38,565 nt of DNA from an uncultured bacterium (GTDB taxonomy: Bacteria > Electryoneota > Electryoneia > Electryoneales > Electryoneaceae): positions 1-38,565 of the forward strand of contig CAJVXH010000009.1 of assembly GCA_913009835.1 (NCBI GenBank), given 5' to 3'. Within the stretch, counting starts at the first letter, position 1. Each line of letters starts with the position of its first letter. The notes beneath the pieces were generated by a model. The model made no database searches and was not told the origin of the DNA. It saw only the letters and a list, made by a program, of their open reading frames with translations. The translations under genes and the position numbers were made by a program. Shown here one piece after another: positions 1-8,127 of the stretch.

Positions 1-106
1 TTATTTGTATTTTTTTTTTTTTATTTTGTATTTTTTTTTTCAAGCAGAAGACGGCATACGAGATATATCAGTGTGACTGGAGTTCAGACGTGTGCTCTTC
101 CGATCT
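1..106 (+). other. Illumina adapter artefact at left contig end
   Basis: Bases 41-64 match the Illumina P7 flow-cell sequence, 65-72 an index segment and 73-106 the TruSeq read-2 adapter. Read in reverse, the index is consistent with TruSeq index 25 (ACTGAT), recalled from memory. Bases 1-40 are T-rich noise of the kind produced when a read runs past the adapter end. None of this is genomic DNA. The apparent GTG start at 92 lies inside the adapter. Confidence 0.98.
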
Positions 107-547
107 AATCGCTACGTAACCCAAACTGTTGACACCTTGGCCTGGTATATCGGCCAGAACACCTGGGAGATGGAGTATTATGTCTACGCCAAGATCTGGG
201 ACGACAATAACGATCCGGTTTACGTTCGCGCCGACCCGATTCTGTTGACCTCTGTGGACGAAGAAGAGTCGGCCAATATTCCGAGCGATTTCCAGATAAC
301 CTCGGTGTATCCGAATCCATTCAACCCGACAGTTGAAGTGACTATGTCTCTTCCCTCACCGGGAGAGGTTAAAGCGGTGTGGTATTCGGTTGATGGACGT
401 CAGGTTGATCAACAGAAGTTCGGCATGATGAATGCTGGTTCGCAGCGCTTCTCGTGGACGCCGAACAATTTGACCAGTGGTGTGTATCTGTTGAGGTTGA
501 CGACACCGTTTGGCACGTTGACAGAGAAGGTGACTTACTTGAAATAA
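107..547 (+). CDS. C-terminal fragment of a type IX secreted protein (5' end missing)
   Basis: This is an open frame of about 146 codons from the first genomic base to a stop at 547; the N-terminus is lost at the contig edge. The last 85 or so residues form a Por/type IX secretion C-terminal sorting domain: a VYPNPFNP motif, a beta-rich stretch with a VDGRQV turn, a SGVYLLRL strand and a terminal TEKVTYLK. Such domains direct export through the T9SS and are then removed or used for surface anchoring. The preceding residues are acidic and beta-like, but too little remains to name the passenger domain. The first five codons of the longer open frame come from the adapter and are excluded. A hairpin terminator follows at 611. 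Confidence 0.9.
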   Translation, partial: NRYVTQTVDTLAWYIGQNTWEMEYYVYAKIWDDNNDPVYVRADPILLTSVDEEESANIPSDFQITSVYPNPFNPTVEVTMSLPSPGEVKAVWYSVDGRQVDQQKFGMMNAGSQRFSWTPNNLTSGVYLLRLTTPFGTLTEKVTYLK

Positions 548-610
548 TCTGATGATAGGTTGGAATCCAGTATTCCGGCCTTGCATCTCAGATTTGTGAT
601 TGGATTTTTC

Positions 611-648
611 AACCTCCGTTGGCGTTGGCAGCGGAGGTTTTCTCTTTG
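611..648 (+). terminator. Rho-independent terminator after the secreted-protein fragment
   Basis: AACCTCCG (611-618) pairs with CGGAGGTT (632-639) around a 13-nt loop and is followed by a T-rich tail. It lies 63 bases after the stop codon of the upstream gene. Confidence 0.7.
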
Positions 649-660
649 GATGGGCTTTGG

Positions 661-692
661 TTCGGGGTTCGGGGTTCGTGGTTCGTGGTTCG
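661..692. repeat. Heptamer tandem array, TTCGGGG/TTCGTGG
   Basis: Two TTCGGGG units, two TTCGTGG units and a partial TTCG follow head to tail with an exact period of 7. The array lies in the intergenic region after the secreted-protein fragment. Confidence 0.9.
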
Positions 693-839
693 AAAAATAA
701 TAGGTCTGTGGCCTGACTTGCTACGTCAAGTCGGGAGTCCCGCACTATGTAATACTTGGTGTCCCGTACGGTGAAGTGTTAGGAGAAACCTGCCCTGCGT
801 GGCAAGGCAGTCCACAGGTCAGCTGGGGTTGCATCATGC

Positions 840-859
840 CCACGACATTTATGTCGTGG
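840..859 (-). repeat. Palindromic element P1, copy A
   Basis: CCACGACAT, TT, ATGTCGTGG form a perfect 9-2-9 dyad. On the minus strand it is preceded by GGATAAT and followed by GGCATG. The same flanks surround copy B inside a gene (22234-22253) and copy C (14928-14947). Confidence 0.9.
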
Positions 860-970
860 ATTATCCGACGATAAATATGCCCCTGTTACCGCCGACAGCG
901 ATAGCAGGGTTGATCGGCAAGTTACAAGGTGCCTGTTTGATTTATCAGGACTCAGGGCAGTCGTTAAATG

Positions 971-1041
971 ATCCCTGCGAACCGCCAAAAAGACGGCGGG
1001 TCACAGGGGCATATATCATAGCTGAGTTATCTGGATAACCG
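971..1041 (+). repeat. 71-bp palindromic element P2, copy 1
   Basis: The nested dyad is CCCTG-CGAA-CCGCC-AAAAAGAC-GGCGG-GTCA-CAGGG. It is followed by ATATATCATAGCTGA and a GTTATC-TG-GATAAC dyad (1026-1039). Read base by base, the 71 bp are identical to 14576-14646 and 14722-14792. Confidence 0.92.
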
Positions 1042-1069
1042 GATCAAATCAAGCTAACCGTTTGATAAT

Positions 1070-1092
1070 CCGCGCTTGACGAGCAAGCACGG
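1070..1092 (-). repeat. Palindromic element P4, inverted copy
   Basis: CCGCGCTTG and CAAGCACGG flank a 5-nt loop. On the minus strand it reads CCGTGCTTG-N5-CAAGCGCGG, the same arms as at 13733-13756 and 14489-14510. Confidence 0.85.
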
Positions 1093-1117
1093 GCCTGATT
1101 GGTTTCTCCATTCTCCA

Positions 1118-1203
1118 GACTCGGACTCGGACTCAGGTCTCAGGTCTCAGGACTCAGGTCTCAGGTCTCAGGACTCAGGTCTCAGGTCTCAGGACTCAGG
1201 ACT
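1118..1203. repeat. Heptamer tandem array ACTCAGG/TCTCAGG with 21-bp higher order
   Basis: After two hexamers (ACTCGG), ten heptamers run from 1131 to 1200 in the order A-T-T-A-T-T-A-T-T-A, where A is ACTCAGG and T is TCTCAGG. This gives a 21-bp higher-order period. It sits just past the 3' end of the minus-strand glycosyltransferase. Confidence 0.92.
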
Positions 1204-1210
1204 AAAAATA

Positions 1211-2332
1211 TCAACTCTGCGATTTGCTGACATTACTCACCAGGTTGATGACACGTCCCTTCCACCGAATCTCACCGTTTTTCATGGAGTCAATTGCGAT
1301 TCCGATCAGTGTGAGCACCCCGACTGGATGAAATAGAATCAACTCGGCTGGGTGACGATATTTGAGAGTGAGTACCGCCCTGGTCAACATGTTCAGAATA
1401 ACAGCGTTTCGCGCCATTGGCCGCGTGCGACTGAATGCCAGCAGGAAATAGGGAAGAACTGTTGCCGCTGACATGAATCCCGCTTGTCCGGCCAGTATGC
1501 TTCGTGATCCGCCACAGAGGTAAAACATGTTCTTGCGCAGTCCCTGCCAGATCTCGGAAGGACGTTCGTGGGTCTTGCTGAACACCAAGTCGGTTCCAGC
1601 GAGTATCAATGTGCGTAAGCCCTGACGTTTCGCTCGCCGGACCAACGCCATATCCTCAACCACCTCGGACTTGACCGCAGCGTGTCCGCCGAGCTGATGG
1701 TAGGTTTCCTTGGTTATGGCCAGCCATTGGCCGCTGGCGGCTGAGATTTCTTTCTGGGGCAGGGAGAGAGTGAGCCGCATGGGCAGCAGGCAGTATACGA
1801 GGTAATCCATGGTTGGCAGAATCAACCTTGCCCCGAAGCTGCGAAGTATTTGCTGGGGCAATGCGGTTAGAAATGTGAGACGTTTGGCTTGCATCCATCC
1901 GACAGTATTGCGGATCGCATCGGGTGCGTGTTGGTTGTCTGCATCGGTGAAGATAAAAATTTCACTTGTTGCTTCGTATACCAGTTGCTGGCAGGCCCAG
2001 GTCTTTCCAACCCAGCCTTCCGGGATGTCGGATCCACGCAGACCTCGAACCCGTGAGTCCGCTTTAGCGTGATGCTCGATAATCGACCAGGTATCATCAA
2101 TCGAATTGTCGTCAAGTACTATTATTTCATAATCCGGCCAGTTCTGCGCACGCAGTCCCTGCAGGCATTCGTGTAAAGTGATTTCTTCGTTCCTGGCTGG
2201 TACTAGAACAGAAACTCGCGGTGTTGATCGTGGACGGTAGCCATGTTTCAGCATTGGTGATGAGAGAGCGTTAAATAGGGTCACTGCAAGGATATACAAC
2301 AGCGGAACGAAGATAATCGGAATCAGAAACAT
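1211..2332 (-). CDS. Membrane-bound family 2 glycosyltransferase
   Basis: This is a GT-A fold glycosyltransferase anchored in the inner membrane. It starts with a hydrophobic helix (MFLIPIIFVPLLYILAV), followed by the GT2 signature VSVLVPARNEE, a nucleotide-sugar binding DDNSIDDT, a GWVGKTWAC segment, the metal-binding FTDAD motif and EVVEDMALVRRAKRQG. Several hydrophobic segments follow near the C-terminus. The GWxGK(x)WA and ED features recall the CrtQ/HpnB group acting on carotenoid or hopanoid lipids, but the substrate cannot be told. I chose the ATG at 2332 because GGGAG lies 8 bases upstream and the TM helix then starts at residue 1. A GTG at 2413 would add 27 residues without such support. 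The gene is single, with repeats after its 3' end. Confidence 0.85.
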   Translation of the reverse strand: MFLIPIIFVPLLYILAVTLFNALSSPMLKHGYRPRSTPRVSVLVPARNEEITLHECLQGLRAQNWPDYEIIVLDDNSIDDTWSIIEHHAKADSRVRGLRGSDIPEGWVGKTWACQQLVYEATSEIFIFTDADNQHAPDAIRNTVGWMQAKRLTFLTALPQQILRSFGARLILPTMDYLVYCLLPMRLTLSLPQKEISAASGQWLAITKETYHQLGGHAAVKSEVVEDMALVRRAKRQGLRTLILAGTDLVFSKTHERPSEIWQGLRKNMFYLCGGSRSILAGQAGFMSAATVLPYFLLAFSRTRPMARNAVILNMLTRAVLTLKYRHPAELILFHPVGVLTLIGIAIDSMKNGEIRWKGRVINLVSNVSKSQS

Positions 2333-2838
2333 AGATGGAGCTCCCTCAGGGCCGAAGAATTGCCTGAGCTCAAGCAAACGTTCGTTTTTCGATTCCCGTG
2401 CCTGAATAAACACTCGTATCGTGTTTCAGGTCGGGTCCAGGGTATAGATGCGGGAATTTAGACGATTCCATCCGCTAACCCAAGCCGCCTCGAGTTCACA
2501 GTTGCTGGCTGATTTCGAATCGGCTGTTATGTGGGAGCGCTTCTCCATAGAGGCCGCCCTGAAGAAACATACGAAGTAAACTGTTCCCATGGTTTGTTTT
2601 CAAACGAGAATGGCGTCTGTTGGAGATGGCATTTGGAACGCGGCGCTTAATTCATCAAATCCGGACTGCGAGCACCCCTCTCCTCACCTGAGTCCATCCA
2701 AAATGTCTACATCTGTTGCTGATCCGATCAGCGGTCACTCAGTACACACCCCAATCAGGTGCATGAAAATGCGTGAGTGAAAAACGCCGCAGGCATTGAA
2801 AACCTGCGGCGTTGGGAGTGTGACATGTAGTCAGTTTG
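2333..2838. other. Intergenic region between two minus-strand genes
   Basis: Apart from the terminator at 2774-2813, I see nothing I can name. The short frame at 2589-2780 has no recognisable domain and no ribosome binding site. Confidence 0.6.
2774..2813 (-). terminator. Rho-independent terminator of the AAA+ regulator gene
   Basis: An 11-bp perfect stem (AACGCCGCAGG 2783-2793 with CCTGCGGCGTT 2803-2813) encloses a 9-nt loop. On the minus strand it is followed by a TTTTT tract. It lies 26 bases past the stop of the minus-strand gene ending at 2839. Confidence 0.9.
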
Positions 2839-4377
2839 TCAAGCATTTTCCATCTTTGCCCGTTCCTCGATCTCACGCATCTTCCGCTTGTACTTGCGGC
2901 CTGTTTCGATGCCGTAACGGTGCAGCTTGTTGATCAGAGCCTGACGGCTCAGTCCCAGCTGGTCAGCTGTGGTGGACTGGTTGTGCTTGTTCTTTTCCAG
3001 CGAATCCATGATCATCCGCTTTTCGATACGCGCTATACGCTGCTTGAGCGTACCTTCGCCGGTATCGACCATGGCAGGCTCGCGCCTGCTGATGAGATGG
3101 ACGCTGAGATGTGAAGTGCAAAGCTCACCCCCGTCTGGAGTACGGAGCACAGCCTGACGGATTTCCTTCTCAAGCTCATCCAGATTACCCAACCAATTGT
3201 GGGTTCCCAGGAAGTCAAAGATCTGGTTGTTCACGTTGCTGATTACTTTGCCGAATGTTACTGACGCTTCTTCGACATAGTAGTCGACGAGGACCGGCAG
3301 ATCTTCAATTCTCTGGCGGAGTGGCGGGAACAATACCGGGAACTGCATGATCTTCAGGTAGAAGTCACGAACCAGCACGCCATCCTCAAACAGTTCGCTG
3401 GGATTCTTGGTGGTGGTCATCACCAGTCGGAAGTTCACCGGGTACTCTTCGCGCTCGCCATCAAGAGTCGCGAGACCGCTATCGAGGCTACGCGCCAACC
3501 GAATCTGCAAATCTTCACTGAGCAGGTCGATATCTTCCAGGATCAGAGTCCCGCTTTTGGCATCTCTCAAAGCACCGCGACGTCCGCGGGCAGGTGTGTT
3601 TTCAGCGTTAGGAGACTTACCAAATATGTAGCTGCCGTGCATCTCCTTCGGAATATCGGCCAATGGCAGTTGCACAATCGGGCTGCGTTTCCTGGATCCG
3701 TTTTTGTGCAGGGCTTCTGCGGCCATCCACTTTCCAGAACCCTTTTCTCCAATCAGGGTCACCGGAATGTCAATGTCAGCAACCAATTCCAATGCTCTGC
3801 GCACACGCTGTATCTCGGCACTCGAACCTACGAGCTCGCCGAACGGCACATCGACTTCTTCTTCAGCCTGACGGTTTCTAACCTGCACATTCAGACGGTT
3901 GATCGTACGATCCAGATTGATGAGATGTCCGATAACACGTCCTACATTGAAGAAAGATTCCGCTTTCTTCTTCTTGAAATTGACAGCCTTTTCACCTTTG
4001 CTGCCAACATAGACAGCGCCCATGGCCTTTTCGCCAGTAGCTAGCGGGAAAATGAGTACACTTTCTGTCATATCCCGACGAACGCTTTTCCGTGCAGCGA
4101 GCTTTCTCACGTCCTTTGCTACTGGAGCTGCCACCACGCTATCTGGATCAGTCGGATGGTCGGTGGCATACTGCATAAAGATTCGCATGTCCTGGTTCAG
4201 CATTTCCTCTACTTCGCCAAAGGATGCGATCTCACGCAAACTACCAGTCGTTTCTTCAAGCTCAAGCAACAAACCATGATCGCCGCCAAATTCCGCTCGT
4301 ACATACTCCATCAGTGCTTGTGCCAGATCTTGTCGATTCCCCACTTTTTTTAACGTACTCTCTAACTTTTCTTGCAT
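2839..4377 (-). CDS. Degenerate sigma-54-activator-like AAA+ regulator (GAF-like, AAA+, Fis HTH)
   Basis: The order is an N-terminal GAF-like sensor (about residues 10-160), a bacterial enhancer-binding-protein AAA+ domain (about 180-395) and a Fis-type HTH (about 468-492, TTADQLGLSRQALINKLHRYG). The AAA+ core is recognisable (GEKGSGK, FPPLRQRIEDLP, WLGNLDEL), but key residues differ. The GAFTGA sigma-54 contact loop is absent (ENTPARGRRGA in that region). Walker B reads LILED rather than LxLDE. The sensor-II position reads NLDEL rather than NVREL, and one arginine-finger position is lysine. It probably no longer remodels sigma-54 holoenzyme and may act as a DNA-binding regulator. The ATG at 4377 has an AGGA ribosome site 6 bases upstream, so I prefer it to the longer frame from 4416. 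It is divergent from dnaA across a 737-bp gap. Confidence 0.85.
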   Translation of the reverse strand: MQEKLESTLKKVGNRQDLAQALMEYVRAEFGGDHGLLLELEETTGSLREIASFGEVEEMLNQDMRIFMQYATDHPTDPDSVVAAPVAKDVRKLAARKSVRRDMTESVLIFPLATGEKAMGAVYVGSKGEKAVNFKKKKAESFFNVGRVIGHLINLDRTINRLNVQVRNRQAEEEVDVPFGELVGSSAEIQRVRRALELVADIDIPVTLIGEKGSGKWMAAEALHKNGSRKRSPIVQLPLADIPKEMHGSYIFGKSPNAENTPARGRRGALRDAKSGTLILEDIDLLSEDLQIRLARSLDSGLATLDGEREEYPVNFRLVMTTTKNPSELFEDGVLVRDFYLKIMQFPVLFPPLRQRIEDLPVLVDYYVEEASVTFGKVISNVNNQIFDFLGTHNWLGNLDELEKEIRQAVLRTPDGGELCTSHLSVHLISRREPAMVDTGEGTLKQRIARIEKRMIMDSLEKNKHNQSTTADQLGLSRQALINKLHRYGIETGRKYKRKMREIEERAKMENA

Positions 4378-5114
4378 CGTTCTTCCTTGTTGCGTTTTAT
4401 GGTTTTTGTACATCAATCAATCTTCTGGTGAAGACCCCGGTACTTCCCTCTCTTCAAACGGAGAAGTCGCCTTAACAACCACGCCTTCTCTTTTAATTTC
4501 CACTAACGCTAATAAGTTCCCCATTCTCTACAATTCCTGCCTTCAATTTGATTTAATACTCTTGGAGAGGTCGTGGCTACAACATTTGGGCGATGTCGAC
4601 AGTTATTTCGTCATTCCTTCAGGGGGACGCAACCGATTGCCAATTAGTTAACACTATTACACGGTGGTTCGCAAGATGCGGCTCACTAAAAGTTGATTTT
4701 GGGTTACTCGATCCGCTTCTTTCTTCACCACTCAATATTGTTATGATGCCAAACCAGGCATTGGGTTGCAAACCTGTGGAGACAACGATACTTTACTGAT
4801 CAGCATATTGAGTATCCATGTCGAGGGAAGAGATGGAGAGGAAGCCTGCCACCCCCCTTCTCATTCGAGGAGATCTCCAGAGCAATAATGAGAGATTAAA
4901 CTGGAGAGTTGAATCAAAGTACTTGACTCAATTGCAGCACTGCTCTATTTTGCGTCCACGCGATCCCGCTCGGGCTCGTAACTCATTATAAAATAGTGTT
5001 TTCCACATCTTATCCACAGGGGGAGGTCGCTATAAATCCCCTAGTTTTCAGGGATTATTGCATTTATTGCAATGTTATCCACATTCACAGCAACTACACC
5101 ACGGGAAGTCTACA
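4378..5114. promoter_or_regulatory. Upstream part of the putative bipartite origin (dnaA promoter region)
   Basis: This gap separates the divergent AAA+ regulator and dnaA genes. Its dnaA-proximal end holds two perfect DnaA boxes, TTATCCACA at 5010-5018 and 5075-5083, and one near-match, TTTTCCACA at 4999-5007. The second perfect box lies in the dnaA leader, as expected for autoregulation. Gene direction switches from minus to plus across this region, as is usual at oriC. I recognise nothing in the distal 600 bases. Confidence 0.7.
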
Positions 5115-6542
5115 ATGACAGTTTCGGCCAGACGTTTACTGACCGAACCCACGCCCCAAGAAGGTACTGGCGAAGCCGATATCGCATGGCGTCCCATACT
5201 TGACGATCTGCAGCAATCACTGCCCAGCCAAGCGTATAGCACCTGGTTTGAGCCATTAAAAGCCTTTCAATCCAATGGCGAGACGCTCGTCGTAGAGGTT
5301 CCGAGTCGATTCTATTTCGAATGGATCGAGGGCCATTACGCCAAGCTTCTTGATCGCGTGATTGAGGAGCGACTGGGTAACTCCAGCGCACTACAGTACA
5401 CACTGGCTTCCACATCGGGAGCAGACTATGAGGCTGAGCCGGTGCCTGCCTCTAATCTGGTTAAGGTTAACGGTGATGGTGGCGTCGCTCATACTAATGG
5501 GGTAGGATCTGCCAATGGGTTGAATCCTCGGTACACCTTCACTCAGTTCATTGAGGGTCCGCCTAATCGTTTTGCTCGAGCGGCTTCTCTTGCAGTTGCC
5601 AAATCTCCTGGCAAGACGACATACGACCCGCTTCTCATTTACGGCGGCGTTGGTCTTGGAAAGACTCATCTTTTACAGGCGATTGGAAACGCTGTTCAGC
5701 AGAACAATCCATCAATGAAGGTCCGCTACATCTCCAGCGAGCAATTCACCAAGGAGTTTGTGGAGGCCATCAAGACCAACCGTGGCGACCAATTCTCCGC
5801 CAGGTACCATTCGGTTGACTTATTGTTGATGGATGACGTTCAGTTTCTAGTTGGGCGTGACCGGACATTATTGGAGTTTTTCCACATCTTCAACAATTTG
5901 TACCAGGCTGGCAAGCAGATCGTGCTGAGTTCGGACAAACCGCCGAAGGAATTGAATGGTCTTGACGAGCGACTGGTCAGCCGTTTCGGTTGGGGTTTGG
6001 TTTGCGACATCGGGCCTCCTGATTTCGACACGCGTGTCGCTATCATCGAGACTTTGGCAGAACATGAAGGCTTTATACTTCCAAAAGAGATCACCGAGTA
6101 TCTGGCTCTTCGTTTCACGAAGAATGTTCGGGAAATGCAGGGCGCTTTAATCCGCCTCATGGCTCATGCCAGTCTTACTGGTATGGACATCAGCCTCGAA
6201 CTCGCGAAGAAGGCCTTGCATGATCTCATCAACAATCAGGAACGACGGATCAGTGTGGACCAAGTTCAACAGGTGGTAGCCGCTCATTATCAAGTTGCTC
6301 CAGATCTGTTGCTGGCAAAGATTCGTACTCAACCGATCGCACGTGCTCGCATGGTTGCGATGGCATTGACGCTGCGTCTTTGTCATTTCTCCTTGAAGCA
6401 AGTGGGTGCTAACTTTGGCGGACGCGATCACACCACAGTTTTGCATGCACGCGACCGTGTCAACGAGTGGATTGAGGGTGATGACGTGTTTGCTTCTGAA
6501 ATATCCGGCCTGATACGTCGAATTGAGAGCGAGGACGAATAG
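5115..6542 (+). CDS. dnaA: Chromosomal replication initiator protein DnaA
   Basis: DnaA binds DnaA boxes at oriC, melts the origin and helps load the replicative helicase. At 475 residues it is of usual length. Domain I (about 20-90, WFEPLKAF) is followed by a variable linker and the AAA+ core with Walker A GGVGLGKTHLL, Walker B LLLMDDVQFL, SSDKPPKEL (sensor I) and ERLVSRFGWGL. The C-terminal DNA-binding domain holds the signature FGGRDHTTVLHA. The ATG at 5115 is preceded by GGGAAG 6 bases upstream. A TTG at 5058 would put a DnaA box inside the coding region and is unlikely. dnaN follows after a box-rich gap. Confidence 0.97.
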   Translation: MTVSARRLLTEPTPQEGTGEADIAWRPILDDLQQSLPSQAYSTWFEPLKAFQSNGETLVVEVPSRFYFEWIEGHYAKLLDRVIEERLGNSSALQYTLASTSGADYEAEPVPASNLVKVNGDGGVAHTNGVGSANGLNPRYTFTQFIEGPPNRFARAASLAVAKSPGKTTYDPLLIYGGVGLGKTHLLQAIGNAVQQNNPSMKVRYISSEQFTKEFVEAIKTNRGDQFSARYHSVDLLLMDDVQFLVGRDRTLLEFFHIFNNLYQAGKQIVLSSDKPPKELNGLDERLVSRFGWGLVCDIGPPDFDTRVAIIETLAEHEGFILPKEITEYLALRFTKNVREMQGALIRLMAHASLTGMDISLELAKKALHDLINNQERRISVDQVQQVVAAHYQVAPDLLLAKIRTQPIARARMVAMALTLRLCHFSLKQVGANFGGRDHTTVLHARDRVNEWIEGDDVFASEISGLIRRIESEDE

Positions 6543-6969
6543 GGTTTTCGATACTATTTTCCACCTCTACTGGTCCACGCGGCGCCAGTATAGATCACAT
6601 AGTCCATTGACCGTGCTTTTCCAGTGTCGTATACTTGAGAGTTCCTGCGACGCTTGGGGTGCGGTTTCCTCGTTTCGACAGGAGATATCCACCGGTGTGA
6701 GTGAGAAGTGTGGATTGGGTGTGAATGATAGTTTAATATCTCTCGTACCTTTGAAATGAGAGTGGATTTGAGTGCATAAACACTTCTCATTTGCACTCAC
6801 TATCCACAAGATGAGGGGTTGTGGAAAAACAAGATATTGTTTGTCTTGCACAATATTTTGAAGTATTATCCCCTCAATCCACAAGCCTACAACCACAACC
6901 GAGAGTTATACTCTCTATTACTTTTAAAAGACCAGGAGTGTATTACTCCTGATCAGCCCGAGGAAAACT
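6543..6969. promoter_or_regulatory. Putative oriC segment between dnaA and dnaN
   Basis: The 427-bp gap holds a cluster of DnaA-box-like sequences on both strands: 6685-6693, 6709-6717, 6800-6808 (8 of 9), 6820-6828 (8 of 9, inverted) and 6875-6883. AT-rich DNA follows at about 6829-6930 and could serve as an unwinding element. Two hairpins precede dnaN: GAGAGT/ACTCTC (6901-6915) and CAGGAGT/ACTCCTG (6933-6951). I see no gene. Confidence 0.65.
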
Positions 6970-8079
6970 ATGCGATTCCGTGTCGCTCAAGACAGAATTC
7001 TCGAAGCCTTAAATCGAGTCGCCCCAACGGTACCGACGAAATCCACCCTTCCAATCCTATCTAACATGTTATTCAATCTTGAGGGTAATATGTTGCGTAT
7101 CGTCGCGACAGACCTCGAGGTTTCCGTAGTAACTGAATTAGAAGTTGATGGAGAACGTGACGGTTCTGTTACTGCTCCGGCCAAGAAGATTCAGGACATC
7201 GTCCGTGAATTGGAAGGTTTAGTACTTACCTGCGATGTGGATGAGAATAATCATCTTCATCTTGAGACTGAGATTGGTCAATATCAATTGCTAGGGTCAT
7301 CCGCACAGGAATTTCCAGCATTGCCAGAATTTGAAGGCGCGACGACCATCAGTTTTGGGGCGGAGAAGTTTCTATCAATCATTACCAGAACTGTGTTTGC
7401 GGTCTCACGCGACGAACTCCGTCCAGCTTTAACAGGCGTGTTCTTTCAGATTCGTTCACATGAACTGCGTGCTGTAGCAACGGATGGTCATCGCCTGGTA
7501 CGAATAATTGATCAGAAGTTCGAGAGTGAGAGCGAGCATGAATTAATCATACCGGTGAAAGCGTTGGATATTATTCGTCGCAATCTACCGGAAGCCGGGG
7601 ATGTTGAATTCGCAATCGGCGAGAATCAGATCCAGGTGAAATTGCCTGACACTATCCTGTACAGTCGTTTGATCGAGGGTCGTTATCCGCATTATGAGAG
7701 TGTTATCCCCAGCGAGAATAACAACCGGATGTTTGTATCTACCGATCAGCTGGTGCGTTCGTTGAAACGTGCGCAGATCTTCGCTAACCCGATCAATCGT
7801 CAGGTGGTACTCAACCTCGAAACTGACAAGGTGGAGATCACTGCTGAAGACATTGAATTAGGCGGCAAGGGTCGTGAACAGATCGCGGCCAAATACGAAG
7901 GCGAGCCGCAGACGATTGGATACAATGCGTCATATCTGTTGGATTTGCTGAAACATATTACCACCGAAGATGTTCGTTTCGATCTCGGTGGTTCCAAGCA
8001 GGCGGGAATTGTCAAGCCGACGATTGAGAACGAAGGCGAGGATTTCCTGATGCTGATCATGCCGGTGCGGCTGTCGTAG
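6970..8079 (+). CDS. dnaN: DNA polymerase III beta subunit (sliding clamp)
   Basis: The beta clamp forms a dimeric ring that tethers DNA polymerase III and many repair proteins to DNA. The 369-residue length fits the family and its three repeated clamp domains. Typical features are the N-terminal AQDRILEALNRVAP, PILSNML, TDLEVSV, an ATDGHRL motif in the second domain, EGRYPHYESVIP, and the C-terminal LMLIMPVRLS that lines the partner-binding pocket. GAGGA lies a few bases before the ATG. It follows dnaA and precedes the RecQ-like gene by 48 bases, where recF would be expected. Confidence 0.97.
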   Translation: MRFRVAQDRILEALNRVAPTVPTKSTLPILSNMLFNLEGNMLRIVATDLEVSVVTELEVDGERDGSVTAPAKKIQDIVRELEGLVLTCDVDENNHLHLETEIGQYQLLGSSAQEFPALPEFEGATTISFGAEKFLSIITRTVFAVSRDELRPALTGVFFQIRSHELRAVATDGHRLVRIIDQKFESESEHELIIPVKALDIIRRNLPEAGDVEFAIGENQIQVKLPDTILYSRLIEGRYPHYESVIPSENNNRMFVSTDQLVRSLKRAQIFANPINRQVVLNLETDKVEITAEDIELGGKGREQIAAKYEGEPQTIGYNASYLLDLLKHITTEDVRFDLGGSKQAGIVKPTIENEGEDFLMLIMPVRLS

Positions 8080-8127
8080 CAGGCATGTTCGTAATAATTA
8101 TTGCAGGATATAGAAGGGCGAGGCCCA

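Larger units (their letters stand above)
548..1210. repeat. Intergenic repeat mosaic
   Basis: I see no convincing gene here. The stretch holds, in order: a terminator (611-648), a heptamer array (661-692), a GACTTG/CAAGTC hairpin (716-732), a CTGCC..GGCAG hairpin (790-810), a 9-2-9 palindrome (840-859), a 71-bp element identical to copies near gyrB (971-1041), a CCGCGCTTG/CAAGCACGG hairpin (1070-1092) and a second heptamer array (1118-1203). The frames at 799-1038 and 1076-1336 are translations of these repeats. Confidence 0.85.

Noticed and set aside
799-1038. Open frame of 79 codons in the left intergenic region
   Set aside because: It translates the P1 and P2 palindromes and has no ribosome site. 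Its resemblance to part of the glycosyltransferase is due to the shared repeat.
1076-1336. Open frame with repeated SQDSGLR
   Set aside because: It is the translation of the ACTCAGG/TCTCAGG array running into the antisense of the glycosyltransferase gene.
2589-2780. Open frame of 63 codons between two minus-strand genes
   Set aside because: No ribosome site, no recognisable domain, and it ends beside the terminator of the AAA+ gene.
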